From the NCBI GenBank assembly GCA_045577675.1, contig JAZNIV010000063.1, positions 1-7,595 on the forward strand: a stretch of DNA of 7,595 nt, given 5' to 3'. Shown in pieces: positions 1-4,977 of the stretch. The stretch comes from UBA1738 sp045577675 (GTDB lineage Bacteria; Bacillota; Clostridia; UBA1381). Below the pieces are notes generated by a model that worked only from the letters and a program-made list of their open reading frames with translations, was not told the DNA's origin and did not search any database. Positions within the stretch are counted from its first letter, which is position 1. The number at the start of each line of letters is the position of its first letter. Position numbers and translations under genes: made by a program.

Positions 1-1
1 T

Positions 2-1708
2 ACAGAGGTTTGCGGTATTCTCGAAAACCACTACAGAGATATGCAGGATATGGAATTTACTGTTGAGCACGGTAAGCTCTATATGCTCCAGACAAGAAAC
101 GGTAAGAGAACAGCTCAGGCTGCTCTTAAGATCGCTTGCGATCTCGTTGACGAGGGTATGAGAACAGAGCAGGAAGCTGTTCTTATGATCGACCCCAGAA
201 ACCTTGACACACTCCTCCACCCCCAGTTCGATGCAAAGGCTCTTAAGGCTGCTACTCCTATGGGCAAGGGACTTGGTGCTTCACCTGGTGCTGCTTGCGG
301 TAAGGTTGTATTCACAGCTGAAGACGCTGAAGCTTGGAACAACAAGGGCGAGAAGGTTGTTCTCGTTCGTCTTGAAACTTCACCTGAGGACATCACAGGT
401 ATGAAAGCTTCACAGGGTATCCTCACAGTTCGTGGTGGTATGACATCTCACGCTGCTGTTGTTGCTCGTGGTATGGGTACATGCTGCGTATCAGGCTGCG
501 GCGAAATCAAGATGGATGAAGAAAACAAGAAGTTTGAGCTCGGCGGAAAGACATTCGTTGAGGGTGACTTCATTTCTATCGATGGTTCTACAGGTAACAT
601 CTACGATGGTATCATTCCTACTGTTGATGCTCAGATTGCTGGTGAGTTCGGAAGAATCATGGCTTGGGCTGACAAGTACAGAACTCTCAAGGTTAGAACA
701 AACGCTGATACACCTACAGACGCTAAGAAGGCTCGTGAGCTCGGTGCTGAGGGTATTGGTCTCTGCCGTACAGAGCACATGTTCTTCGAGGCAGACAGAA
801 TTGCTGCTTTCCGTGAGATGATCTGCTCTGATACAGTTGAAGAGAGAGAAGCTGCTCTTGCAAAGATTGAGCCTATGCAGCAGGCTGACTTCGAGGCTCT
901 CTACGAGGCACTCGAGGGTACACCCGTTTGCATCAGATTCCTTGATCCTCCTCTCCACGAATTCGTTCCTACAACTGAAGCTGATATCCAGGCTCTTGCT
1001 GACGCACAGGGCAAGTCCGTTGAGGCTATCAAGGCTCTCATCGCTTCACTCCACGAGTTCAACCCCATGATGGGTCACCGTGGATGCCGTCTTGCTGTAA
1101 CATATCCTGAAATTGCTGCTATGCAGACAAAGGCTGTTATCAAGGCTGCTATCAACGTTAAGAAGAACCACCCCGATTGGAATGTTAAGCCTGAAATCAT
1201 GATTCCTCTCGTAGGTGAGGTTAAGGAGCTTAAGTACGTTAAGGCTGTTGTTATCGCTAACGCTGACGCTGTTATCGCTGAGGCTGGCGTTGAGCTCGAG
1301 TACGAAGTTGGTACAATGATCGAGATCCCCAGAGCTGCTCTTACAGCTGACGAGATCGCTGCTAACGCTGACTTCTTCTGCTTCGGTACAAACGACCTTA
1401 CACAGATGACTTACGGCTTCTCAAGAGATGACGCTGGTAAGTTCCTCAACGCTTACTATGACGCTAAGATCTTCGAGAACGATCCTTTCGCTAAGCTCGA
1501 TCAGACTGGTGTTGGTAAGCTTATGGAAACAGCTCTCAAGCTTGGTAGACCTGCTAATCCCAACCTCCACTGCGGTATCTGCGGCGAGCACGGCGGCGAT
1601 CCTACATCTGTAGAGTTCTGCCACCAGATCGGTCTTGACTATGTATCTTGCTCACCTTTCCGTGTGCCGATCGCAAGACTTGCTGCTGCACAGGCTGCAC
1701 TCCGCTAA
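2..1708 (+). CDS. ppdK: Pyruvate, phosphate dikinase, C-terminal part (5' end outside window)
   Basis: Reversible conversion of pyruvate, ATP and phosphate to phosphoenolpyruvate, AMP and pyrophosphate in the cytosol; in anaerobes it often serves glycolysis. The frame is open from base 2, ahead of the first ATG at 41, and 568 residues are visible. The start matches the end of the nucleotide-binding domain (HYRDMQDMEFT, LYMLQTRNGKRTA). The phosphohistidine domain has GGMTSHAAVVARGMG, with the catalytic His at bases 449-451. The PEP/pyruvate-binding barrel has GIGLCRTEHMFF, CIRFLDPPLHEF, GTMIEIPRAAL, CFGTNDLTQMTYGFSRDD and the catalytic-Cys motif HCGICGEHGG. The visible length equals the last two-thirds of the usual ~874-residue enzyme, so the C-terminus is complete. 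Codon use is strongly biased (GCT, AAG, CTC, GGT), as in highly expressed genes. A terminator follows 43 bases after the stop. Confidence 0.98.
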   Translation, partial: TEVCGILENHYRDMQDMEFTVEHGKLYMLQTRNGKRTAQAALKIACDLVDEGMRTEQEAVLMIDPRNLDTLLHPQFDAKALKAATPMGKGLGASPGAACGKVVFTAEDAEAWNNKGEKVVLVRLETSPEDITGMKASQGILTVRGGMTSHAAVVARGMGTCCVSGCGEIKMDEENKKFELGGKTFVEGDFISIDGSTGNIYDGIIPTVDAQIAGEFGRIMAWADKYRTLKVRTNADTPTDAKKARELGAEGIGLCRTEHMFFEADRIAAFREMICSDTVEEREAALAKIEPMQQADFEALYEALEGTPVCIRFLDPPLHEFVPTTEADIQALADAQGKSVEAIKALIASLHEFNPMMGHRGCRLAVTYPEIAAMQTKAVIKAAINVKKNHPDWNVKPEIMIPLVGEVKELKYVKAVVIANADAVIAEAGVELEYEVGTMIEIPRAALTADEIAANADFFCFGTNDLTQMTYGFSRDDAGKFLNAYYDAKIFENDPFAKLDQTGVGKLMETALKLGRPANPNLHCGICGEHGGDPTSVEFCHQIGLDYVSCSPFRVPIARLAAAQAALR

Positions 1709-1751
1709 GGTAGTCAATCATAAATTTGCATTAATGTTATGTAAATAAATC

Positions 1752-1785
1752 AACGCCCTTGTTCTTTTGAACAGGGGCGTTTTAT
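1752..1785 (+). terminator. Rho-independent terminator of ppdK
   Basis: Arms 1752-1764 (AACGCCCTTGTTC) and 1769-1781 (GAACAGGGGCGTT) form a 13-bp stem with one G-U pair and a TTTT loop, followed by a short T run. It lies 43 bases after the ppdK stop. Confidence 0.9.
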
Positions 1786-1828
1786 GTTAAAAAAGAATTG
1801 CGAATGTGATGTAATTAGTTTATGATTA

Positions 1829-1883
1829 GTTATAAGTTGTGCTGAAAGGGCTGTATATTGCGAAAATACAGAAAGCTTATAAC
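1829..1883. repeat. Nested inverted repeat
   Basis: The outer arms GTTATAAG (1829-1836) and CTTATAAC (1876-1883) are perfectly complementary. Inside them CTGTAT (1851-1856) and ATACAG (1866-1871) form a second perfect stem with a 9-base loop. There is no T tract, so it is not a simple terminator. Confidence 0.5.
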
Positions 1884-1910
1884 AATCCCTGAAATAACAG
1901 AGGTTGGCAC

Positions 1911-1996
1911 CACTCATAAATTAACGGGTATTAATACTAATCCCAATAAATCCTGTAGACACAGGATTTATTAGAAACGACCGGTATAAATGAGTG
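1911..1996. ncRNA. Candidate structured RNA: three-way junction of unknown family
   Basis: A 7-bp closing stem, CACTCAT (1911-1917) with ATGAGTG (1990-1996), encloses two hairpins that abut each other. The first (1926-1944) pairs GGG and ATTA with TAAT and CCC around an ATAC loop, with one bulged T. The second (1945-1972) is a perfect 12-bp stem, AATAAATCCTGT with ACAGGATTTATT, capped by AGAC. The fold is seen in the sequence; that it is an expressed RNA is inference. No adjacent gene makes it an obvious leader. A degraded palindromic repeat element is the main alternative. Confidence 0.3.
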
Positions 1997-2023
1997 CTAC
2001 GTGAGTGTTACTTGAATGCTACC
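1991..2023. repeat. Three tandem 11-bp repeats
   Basis: Units are TGAGTGCTACG (1991-2001), TGAGTGTTACT (2002-2012) and TGAATGCTACC (2013-2023), with consensus TGAGTGCTACN. The 11-bp period is close to one helical turn, as in protein-binding repeats. They overlap the right arm of the preceding structure. Confidence 0.6.
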
Positions 2024-2064
2024 GTTCAAATTTCATCAATTTCCACCAATTCAAAGATAAAAGA

Positions 2065-2097
2065 AAAACCACGCAAAATATGGATTTGCGTGGTTTT
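2065..2097 (-). terminator. Original rpsI terminator, displaced by the insertion
   Basis: The arms 2065-2077 (AAAACCACGCAAA) and 2085-2097 (TTTGCGTGGTTTT) form a perfect 13-bp stem with a 7-base loop. On the - strand the stem runs into TTTTTCTTTT, a strong U tract. No gene on the left element arm needs it, because that arm has its own terminator. Without the element it would lie about 25 bases after the rpsI stop, the expected place for the rpsI terminator. Confidence 0.85.
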
Positions 2098-2121
2098 GTA
2101 ATTGTTGTAAAAGATAAAATC

Positions 2122-2134
2122 TTATCTCTTTGAG
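2122..2134. repeat. Left attachment core (attL)
   Basis: TTATCTCTTTGAG is an exact 13-bp copy of 7477-7489. After two mismatches in the next three bases, TGAG again matches. It sits 25 bp from the displaced rpsI terminator, as expected for the rebuilt chromosome side. Confidence 0.82.
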
Positions 2135-2250
2135 TAATGAGTTTGTCTTTCTCTATTATTTCACAACTTTTCAAATACCTCCAGTTTATGCAGTTTTTCA
2201 TCCATGCACTTTTTGTATTGTTTGATTGCTTTTCATGTCTTTCCATAGTT

Positions 2251-2273
2251 TTTCACAACAAAATCACAACAAA
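2251..2273. repeat. Integrase arm-type repeat, left end
   Basis: Two copies of TCACAACAAA lie in tandem 11 bases apart (2253-2273). The 23-bp block matches 7398-7420 in the same orientation with one mismatch. A partial copy, TTTCACAAC, is at 2159-2167. Repeats placed inside both att cores are typical binding sites for the N-terminal domain of tyrosine integrases. The alternative, that these are themselves the att cores, is less likely because they do not match rpsI. Confidence 0.65.
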
Positions 2274-2301
2274 AAAAGCGTGTGCATTTTTTAGCACACG
2301 C
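2271..2301 (-). terminator. Terminator of the leftward element genes
   Basis: Read on the - strand, GCGTGTGC (2301-2294) pairs perfectly with GCACACGC (2285-2278) around an 8-base loop, and is followed by TTTTTTT (2277-2271). It lies 13 bases after the stop of the 247-aa gene. Confidence 0.88.
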
Positions 2302-2313
2302 CATTATTATCTA

Positions 2314-3057
2314 TTATTTGTTATACCAGCCGTAATCAATATTCTGCGGATCATATTTCTTGTTTTTTTCTTCAATCAGTTGTGTTTCAATCTGCTCAAG
2401 TGTTGACTTGTCGACTTCATCTAAATGTATTTTTAATTTAATAAGCTTCGCCTTAGCTTCCCGTGCGTATTCATCAGCATTCAATGCACTCATCATAAAA
2501 GCTTCTGTTTTTGCTTGTCCCTGTTCAGCCATTATTACAGGAGCGTGTATAAGTTGCTTGAAGGTTTGGAATATTCGCTTTTCGCTTTTACCGTCCGATG
2601 CTGCTCGGTATATCATTATTGTATCAGTATCTGACAGAACTATTTTTTGTTCTGTTGCGTATCTGCCAATAATACGTAACATTGTAGGGTTTTCAGCGTA
2701 TTTTGTTATCATAGCACTAATTTCGTCAGCTTTCATAATTCCACTTGAAAGCAGTACCTGATCTGCTGCATTAATTGATTCACCGCTTGGAGTGTAAAAA
2801 TTTTTGAGCTCTTGAAGAAATTCGTTTTCTACAATCGCAACTGATTCATTCAGATTCGCCACAATCGCTTCCAGGTGTTCTGCCTGGCTCTGATTAATCA
2901 GGTTAAACTCTTCCTTGGCTGCTTGTTCTGAGAGCCTTGTAGCACGTTCCTGAAAGCTTATGAAGGCTTCCTCTTTTGCTTTTGCATGTTCATCTAACTT
3001 GCTGAATGCTTTCTGATAAAGACTTAAGATTTTGTCAATGTAAATAGTAATGTTCAT
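2314..3057 (-). CDS. Hypothetical coiled-coil protein, 247 aa
   Basis: I do not recognise the family. There is no signal peptide or membrane segment, so it is probably cytosolic. Residues 1-90 are rich in E, K, A, Q and L with heptad-like spacing (KLDEHAKAKEEAFISFQERA), pointing to a long helix or coiled coil. A mixed middle part follows (about 90-190, with NFYTPSGES and MLRIIGRYATEQ). The C-terminal part is again charged and helical and ends in YDPQNIDYGWYNK. The ATG shares ATGA with the stop of the preceding gene and has AAGGAG upstream, so it is the last gene of a translationally coupled unit, followed by a terminator. A scaffold-like, structural or DNA-associated role is possible by shape only. 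The reading frame is intact and well conserved in style. Confidence 0.85.
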   Translation of the reverse strand: MNITIYIDKILSLYQKAFSKLDEHAKAKEEAFISFQERATRLSEQAAKEEFNLINQSQAEHLEAIVANLNESVAIVENEFLQELKNFYTPSGESINAADQVLLSSGIMKADEISAMITKYAENPTMLRIIGRYATEQKIVLSDTDTIMIYRAASDGKSEKRIFQTFKQLIHAPVIMAEQGQAKTEAFMMSALNADEYAREAKAKLIKLKIHLDEVDKSTLEQIETQLIEEKNKKYDPQNIDYGWYNK

Positions 3058-3290
3058 CTACTTAATCTCCTTTCGGCGGTCTGTAAAATTTCCTTAAAAC
3101 GTTCTGATGTAATATTGCCGGATATAATTTCCTTAAGCTCGGGCGTTGTCATTTTTTTTATGATTGAAATGAGCTTTTTTTCTTTTAAGATTTCTGCTTT
3201 ATTTGAAGCGGAAACAATTCTTTTTTTAATATCGTTACTAATCGTTATTAATCCCTCCTGTAACTTCTTCGATATGTTCAAGTCTTGCAA
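3054..3290 (-). CDS. Hypothetical small basic protein (up to 78 aa), start uncertain
   Basis: Unknown family. It is lysine-rich and helical (KAEILKEKKLISIIKKM, TSERFKEILQTAERR), with no HTH that I can assign. It lies between the HTH gene, which it overlaps, and the 247-aa gene, which its stop overlaps by 4 bases, so the three are probably one transcript. The listed start is TTG at 3290, with no ribosome binding site. A strong AGGAGG sits at 3254-3259, downstream of that TTG. The codons after it in frame are TTA, ATA, ACG and ATT (3240-3242), with no ATG, GTG or TTG. Real initiation may therefore use a rare ATA or ATT start, giving about 62-64 residues beginning near SNDIKKRIVSAS. Confidence 0.65.
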   Translation of the reverse strand: MQDLNISKKLQEGLITISNDIKKRIVSASNKAEILKEKKLISIIKKMTTPELKEIISGNITSERFKEILQTAERRLSR

Positions 3291-3606
3291 TTATATCAGC
3301 TGTTTCTGTCAAGGCTTTGCAGTTAGCAAAAACGACGTTTATTGCATTAATCTTTACTTGATCAGATGTATTGGGACTTTGTATTATTTCAAGTAGCTTT
3401 TCACTACAAATCGAAAGACTACTCTGTAAGAAGCGCACTGTATCACAGATGCATTCACTTCTACGTTTGGTAAGCTCTGCTTGAAAAACCTGGTCACGTA
3501 AGTATTTATAGGCTGTAGCTCTTGAAATGCCAGCTGACGCAGCAGCTTTTGCTATGGTGCTTTTTTCAAGCATAGCTTGAAGAAAGGCAGTTTGTTTTGC
3601 TGTCAT
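3238..3606 (-). CDS. HTH protein resembling phage terminase small subunits, 122 aa
   Basis: The N-terminus (residues 1-40, TAKQTAFLQAMLEKSTIAKAAAS, then AGISRATAYKYLRD) is a homeodomain-like helix-turn-helix of the kind seen in small terminase subunits and phBC6A51-type phage proteins. The rest (45-122) is helical, including ETVRF-like and INAINVVFANCKALTETADIIARL segments, and could form the oligomer core. It probably binds DNA. GAGAGGTG precedes the ATG. It is the first gene of the leftmost three-gene unit, behind an inverted repeat at 3638-3669. No large terminase subunit is present, so if TerS-like it would have to act with a helper phage; a transcription regulator is equally possible. 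Confidence 0.8.
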   Translation of the reverse strand: MTAKQTAFLQAMLEKSTIAKAAASAGISRATAYKYLRDQVFQAELTKRRSECICDTVRFLQSSLSICSEKLLEIIQSPNTSDQVKINAINVVFANCKALTETADIIARLEHIEEVTGGINND

Positions 3607-3637
3607 ATAAACACCTCTCTTTGTTTGTTGTGGTATG

Positions 3638-3669
3638 AATAGACATTTACACCGGGTAAAATGTCTATT
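3638..3669. promoter_or_regulatory. Inverted repeat ahead of the three-gene unit (operator or attenuator candidate)
   Basis: AATAGACATTTAC (3638-3650) pairs with GTAAAATGTCTATT (3656-3669) with a single bulged base and a 5-base ACCGG loop. It fills the 67-bp gap between the 101-aa gene and the HTH gene. There is no T tract, so an operator, possibly for the adjacent HTH protein, is more likely than a terminator. Confidence 0.55.
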
Positions 3670-3673
3670 TATG

Positions 3674-3979
3674 TTAGCTGCTTTTTTCTGTGTTGTTCTG
3701 CATAAATTTTCGTGCGCTTCTTAGTGCTATGAATGTATGCTTTGCACGACTTTCTAATGTGCGGATGAATTCAGCAACTTCTTTTGGATCGTTGCTGGTA
3801 AAATAACCGCCTGTACTGCTAGATAGAATTAATGCTCCTTCATTGCGTTCTTTTGCAATCAGTTGTTGAAGCTCTCTCTTGTTGTGTAAGTGAAGAATCT
3901 GAACTAGGAGTTCACTTTTGATTGCGTTCTCTTTGCCTATTGGGAGCAGGCTTTCAATATATTTTGGTTCTGTTTTCAA
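3674..3979 (-). CDS. Hypothetical winged-helix-like accessory protein, 101 aa, TTG start
   Basis: The sequence LLPIGKENAIKSELLVQ, then KRELQQLIAKERNEGALI, then STGGYF, then DPKEVAEFIRTLESRAKHTFIALRSARKF resembles small proteins common in Firmicute integrative elements and prophages. The ELLVQIL/KRELQQLIAKERNEG part looks like a helix-turn-helix followed by a wing. The precise role is unknown; DNA binding in replication or regulation is the best guess. The start is TTG with AAAGGA seven bases upstream. It also shares TTGA with the stop of an 11-codon leader ORF, which suggests coupled translation. No ATG in frame explains the N-terminus better. Confidence 0.8.
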   Translation of the reverse strand: MKTEPKYIESLLPIGKENAIKSELLVQILHLHNKRELQQLIAKERNEGALILSSSTGGYFTSNDPKEVAEFIRTLESRAKHTFIALRSARKFMQNNTEKSS

Positions 3980-4011
3980 ATCATTATCCTTTCTTTTAAA
4001 CTGATATTCAT
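3976..4011 (-). CDS. Possible 11-codon leader peptide
   Basis: It reads MNISLKERIMI and stops at TGA (3978-3976), overlapping the TTG start of the 101-aa gene. AAAAGGAT lies 4 bases before its ATG, a better initiation site than that of the gene it precedes. It may deliver ribosomes to the weak TTG start. It could also be chance. Confidence 0.3.
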   Translation of the reverse strand: MNISLKERIMI

Positions 4012-4038
4012 AGTTATCCTTTTCGCTCGGGATATATG

Positions 4039-4060
4039 GTGCAATCTTTTACGATTGCAC
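4039..4060. repeat. Perfect 8-bp inverted repeat upstream of the leader ORF
   Basis: GTGCAATC (4039-4046) and GATTGCAC (4053-4060) flank a 6-base loop. It lies in the likely 5' untranslated or promoter region of the 101-aa gene. Lacking a T tract, it may be an operator or an mRNA hairpin. TTGCAA also appears at 4069-4074. Confidence 0.5.
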
Positions 4061-4092
4061 TATGCTATTTGCAATAATCTTAATGAAAAAGA

Positions 4093-4118
4093 TCTGTTTT
4101 TATTTGGTCTGTTTTTAT
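4093..4118. repeat. Direct repeat TCTGTTTTTAT x2
   Basis: Exact copies are at 4093-4103 and 4108-4118 (15-bp period) in a very AT-rich stretch next to the iteron-like repeats. It could be part of a DNA-unwinding or protein-binding region. Confidence 0.5.
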
Positions 4119-4143
4119 ATTTAAATCACTTCTTATATACGCA

Positions 4144-4239
4144 GTATAAAATTGATACTATAGCCAAGGTGTGTTTTTGAGCTGTTATTTGGTATCTTTT
4201 TTATACTTTCGCCCTAAGTATCAGATTTATACTTTTGCC
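4144..4239. repeat. Three 22-bp iteron-like repeats
   Basis: On the - strand each copy starts with GGC, has AGTAT near the middle and ends in ATAC. Copies are at 4218-4239, 4192-4213 and 4144-4165. The first two differ at 4 of 22 positions; the third differs from the first at 5 of 22. Spacing is 26 and 48 bp. Each contains an inverted GTAT...ATAC pair. They lie directly behind the RepA_N-like gene and before the 101-aa gene, next to AT-rich repeats. That arrangement fits a replication origin with initiator-binding iterons, or an operator array for a small HTH protein. Confidence 0.55.
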
Positions 4240-4261
4240 TGTTATAAAATACGATAACAGG
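4238..4261. promoter_or_regulatory. Inverted repeat sharing half-sites with the main operator
   Basis: CCTGTTAT (4238-4245) and ATAACAGG (4254-4261) are perfectly complementary with 8 bases between. The half-sites CTGTTAT/ATAACAG are the same as in the palindrome at 4960-4977, where the gap is 4. It spans the stop codon of the 105-aa gene and touches the nearest iteron. A secondary repressor site or an mRNA hairpin are both possible. Confidence 0.45.
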
Positions 4262-4559
4262 AAAATTTCATTTCTGATTTTTGACCGTTTTCATATACAA
4301 AGTGACCGTTCCACATTTCTACTAATCCACTGTGACGCAATTCGGCTTTATAACGTTTTAATGTTGCAAGTGAAATAGAAGCATCTTCGGCAAGTTTAGC
4401 ATCAGTACGATAAAAGAAGTTTTGTTCTTTTCCGGTGAAGCGTTGCTCTAATTCATTTAAAACGACATAAAGCCATTTGGCACCGTTGGATAAATAGTTA
4501 TATTCATCTGTGAAAATTTTTCGTGGCAACTCCAAATAAAAAGTGTTTCCGTGTTTCAT
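4242..4559 (-). CDS. RepA_N-like winged-helix protein, 105 aa (putative replication initiator or regulator)
   Basis: The sequence LPRKIFTDEYNYLSNGAKW, then LYVVLNELEQRF, then FFYRTDAKLAEDA, then SISLATLKRYKAELRHSGLVEM has the pattern of the replication initiator A N-terminal domain found in Gram-positive plasmids and integrative elements. Helix-turn-helix residues are about 53-80, followed by a beta wing at 80-101. It is much shorter than full RepA_N initiators (about 300 aa), so only the DNA-binding domain is present; it might initiate replication with host factors, or regulate. The start at ATG 4559 shares ATGA with the stop of the excisionase-like gene. A longer reading to 4634 would only run through that gene out of frame. 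Iteron-like repeats follow at once. Confidence 0.78.
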   Translation of the reverse strand: MKHGNTFYLELPRKIFTDEYNYLSNGAKWLYVVLNELEQRFTGKEQNFFYRTDAKLAEDASISLATLKRYKAELRHSGLVEMWNGHFVYENGQKSEMKFSCYRIL

Positions 4560-4726
4560 GGTCTTTTTTCGCCGTTCAGGTATTCCGCCAGCTTTTCCAT
4601 ATTGATATACCAACGGTTGCCTACTCGCATACATACAATTTCATTACGCAGACAGAGCAGCCGCAAATGATTGTAGCTTAATCCAGATATAGCAGCGGCA
4701 TCACGCAGCCTTTTCATTGTTGGCAT
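4556..4726 (-). CDS. Excisionase-like small HTH protein, 56 aa
   Basis: It encodes MPTMKRLRDAAAISGLSYNH, then LRLLCLRNEIVCMR, then VGNRWYINMEKLAEYLNGEKRP. This is the compact winged HTH of the excisionase/MerR-like (HTH_17) type: an N-terminal helix-turn-helix (residues 5-25), then a basic wing (VGNRWYI) and a short final helix. Such proteins bind and bend att-site DNA to direct the integrase towards excision, or act as activators (AlpA type). AAAGGAGGA precedes the ATG with ideal spacing. The ATG overlaps the TAA of the upstream gene, and its TGA overlaps the next ATG, so the three genes are tightly coupled. Excisionase versus pure regulator cannot be decided from the sequence. Confidence 0.83.
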   Translation of the reverse strand: MPTMKRLRDAAAISGLSYNHLRLLCLRNEIVCMRVGNRWYINMEKLAEYLNGEKRP

Positions 4727-4905
4727 TAAACATCCTCCTTTCTATGTTTGGTAATTAAATCTGCAAGGTTGTGCTGTTCCTCTTCTGGAAGTTCAACACG
4801 CAGCTTTCTGTACATTGTCTGTTCGGAAACGCCTAATATAAGCGCTAATTCCCACTGACACATACCGTACTTTTTTAATGCTTGTCTTACTATAGCATTC
4901 TTCAT
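4726..4905 (-). CDS. Cro-like small HTH protein, 59 aa
   Basis: MKNAIVRQALKKYGMCQWEL, then ALILGVSEQTMYRKLRVELP, then EEEQHNLADLITKHR shows a classic helix-turn-helix at about residues 16-37, followed by the short LP-EEE linker and last helix usual in small Cro/repressor-like proteins of Firmicute elements. The ATG at 4905 is preferred because AAGGGAT lies upstream; the reading can extend to 4959, but that would place the start on the promoter core. It is the first gene of the leftward arm, divergent from the XRE repressor, which is the arrangement of a Cro/CI-type switch. It may counteract the repressor or regulate its own arm. Confidence 0.82.
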   Translation of the reverse strand: MKNAIVRQALKKYGMCQWELALILGVSEQTMYRKLRVELPEEEQHNLADLITKHRKEDV

Positions 4906-4940
4906 TGTTACACATCCCTTCGAAATATTTGCTTTAGGGC

Positions 4941-4969
4941 TTGACTTTTTCGTCATCACCTGTTATAAT
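4941..4969 (+). promoter_or_regulatory. Sigma-A promoter of the rightward arm
   Basis: The -35 box is TTGACT (4941-4946); the spacer is 17 bp; the -10 box is TATAAT (4964-4969) with an extended TG at 4961-4962. It should start near 4976 and transcribe the repressor at 5030. It is the best promoter in the window. Confidence 0.88.
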
Positions 4970-4977
4970 TATAACAG
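4960..4977. promoter_or_regulatory. Palindromic operator over both -10 boxes
   Basis: CTGTTATAATTATAACAG is a perfect 18-bp palindrome. It contains TATAAT on each strand, the two overlapping by two bases. The size and symmetry fit a dimeric XRE or Cro-type repressor. Confidence 0.75.

Larger units (their letters stand above)
1786..2064. other. Gene-free intergenic stretch with several inverted repeats
   Basis: I see no credible coding sequence between the ppdK terminator and the rpsI terminator. The stretch belongs to the host chromosome, since it lies outside the left end of the inserted element. It is AT-rich but contains an 8-bp stem enclosing a 6-bp stem (1829-1883), a possible three-way junction (1911-1996) with a perfect 12-bp hairpin, and three 11-bp tandem repeats (1991-2023). 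It could encode a structured RNA or be a degraded small repeat element; no known RNA family was recognised. Confidence 0.6.

Noticed and set aside
115..1624. Several open frames on both strands within ppdK (for example 491-958 - and 459-821 +)
   Set aside because: They are shadows of the biased ppdK codons, with low-complexity Ser/Leu-rich products and no ribosome binding sites.
1901..1916. TGGCACC resembling a T-box core
   Set aside because: Only 7 bases match; no specifier stem, antiterminator or downstream amino-acid gene is visible.
2019..2246. 75-aa open frame on the - strand
   Set aside because: It runs through attL and the rpsI terminator hairpin and so joins element and host DNA; no ribosome binding site precedes it.
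2360..2761. 133-aa + strand frame opposite the 247-aa gene, and similar ones at 2137-2406 and 3115-3396
   Set aside because: They are antisense shadows; 2137-2406 also crosses a terminator hairpin and the arm repeats.
4560..4634. N-terminal extension of the RepA_N-like protein
   Set aside because: It is the out-of-frame reading of the excisionase-like gene; the ATG at 4559 is coupled to that gene's stop.
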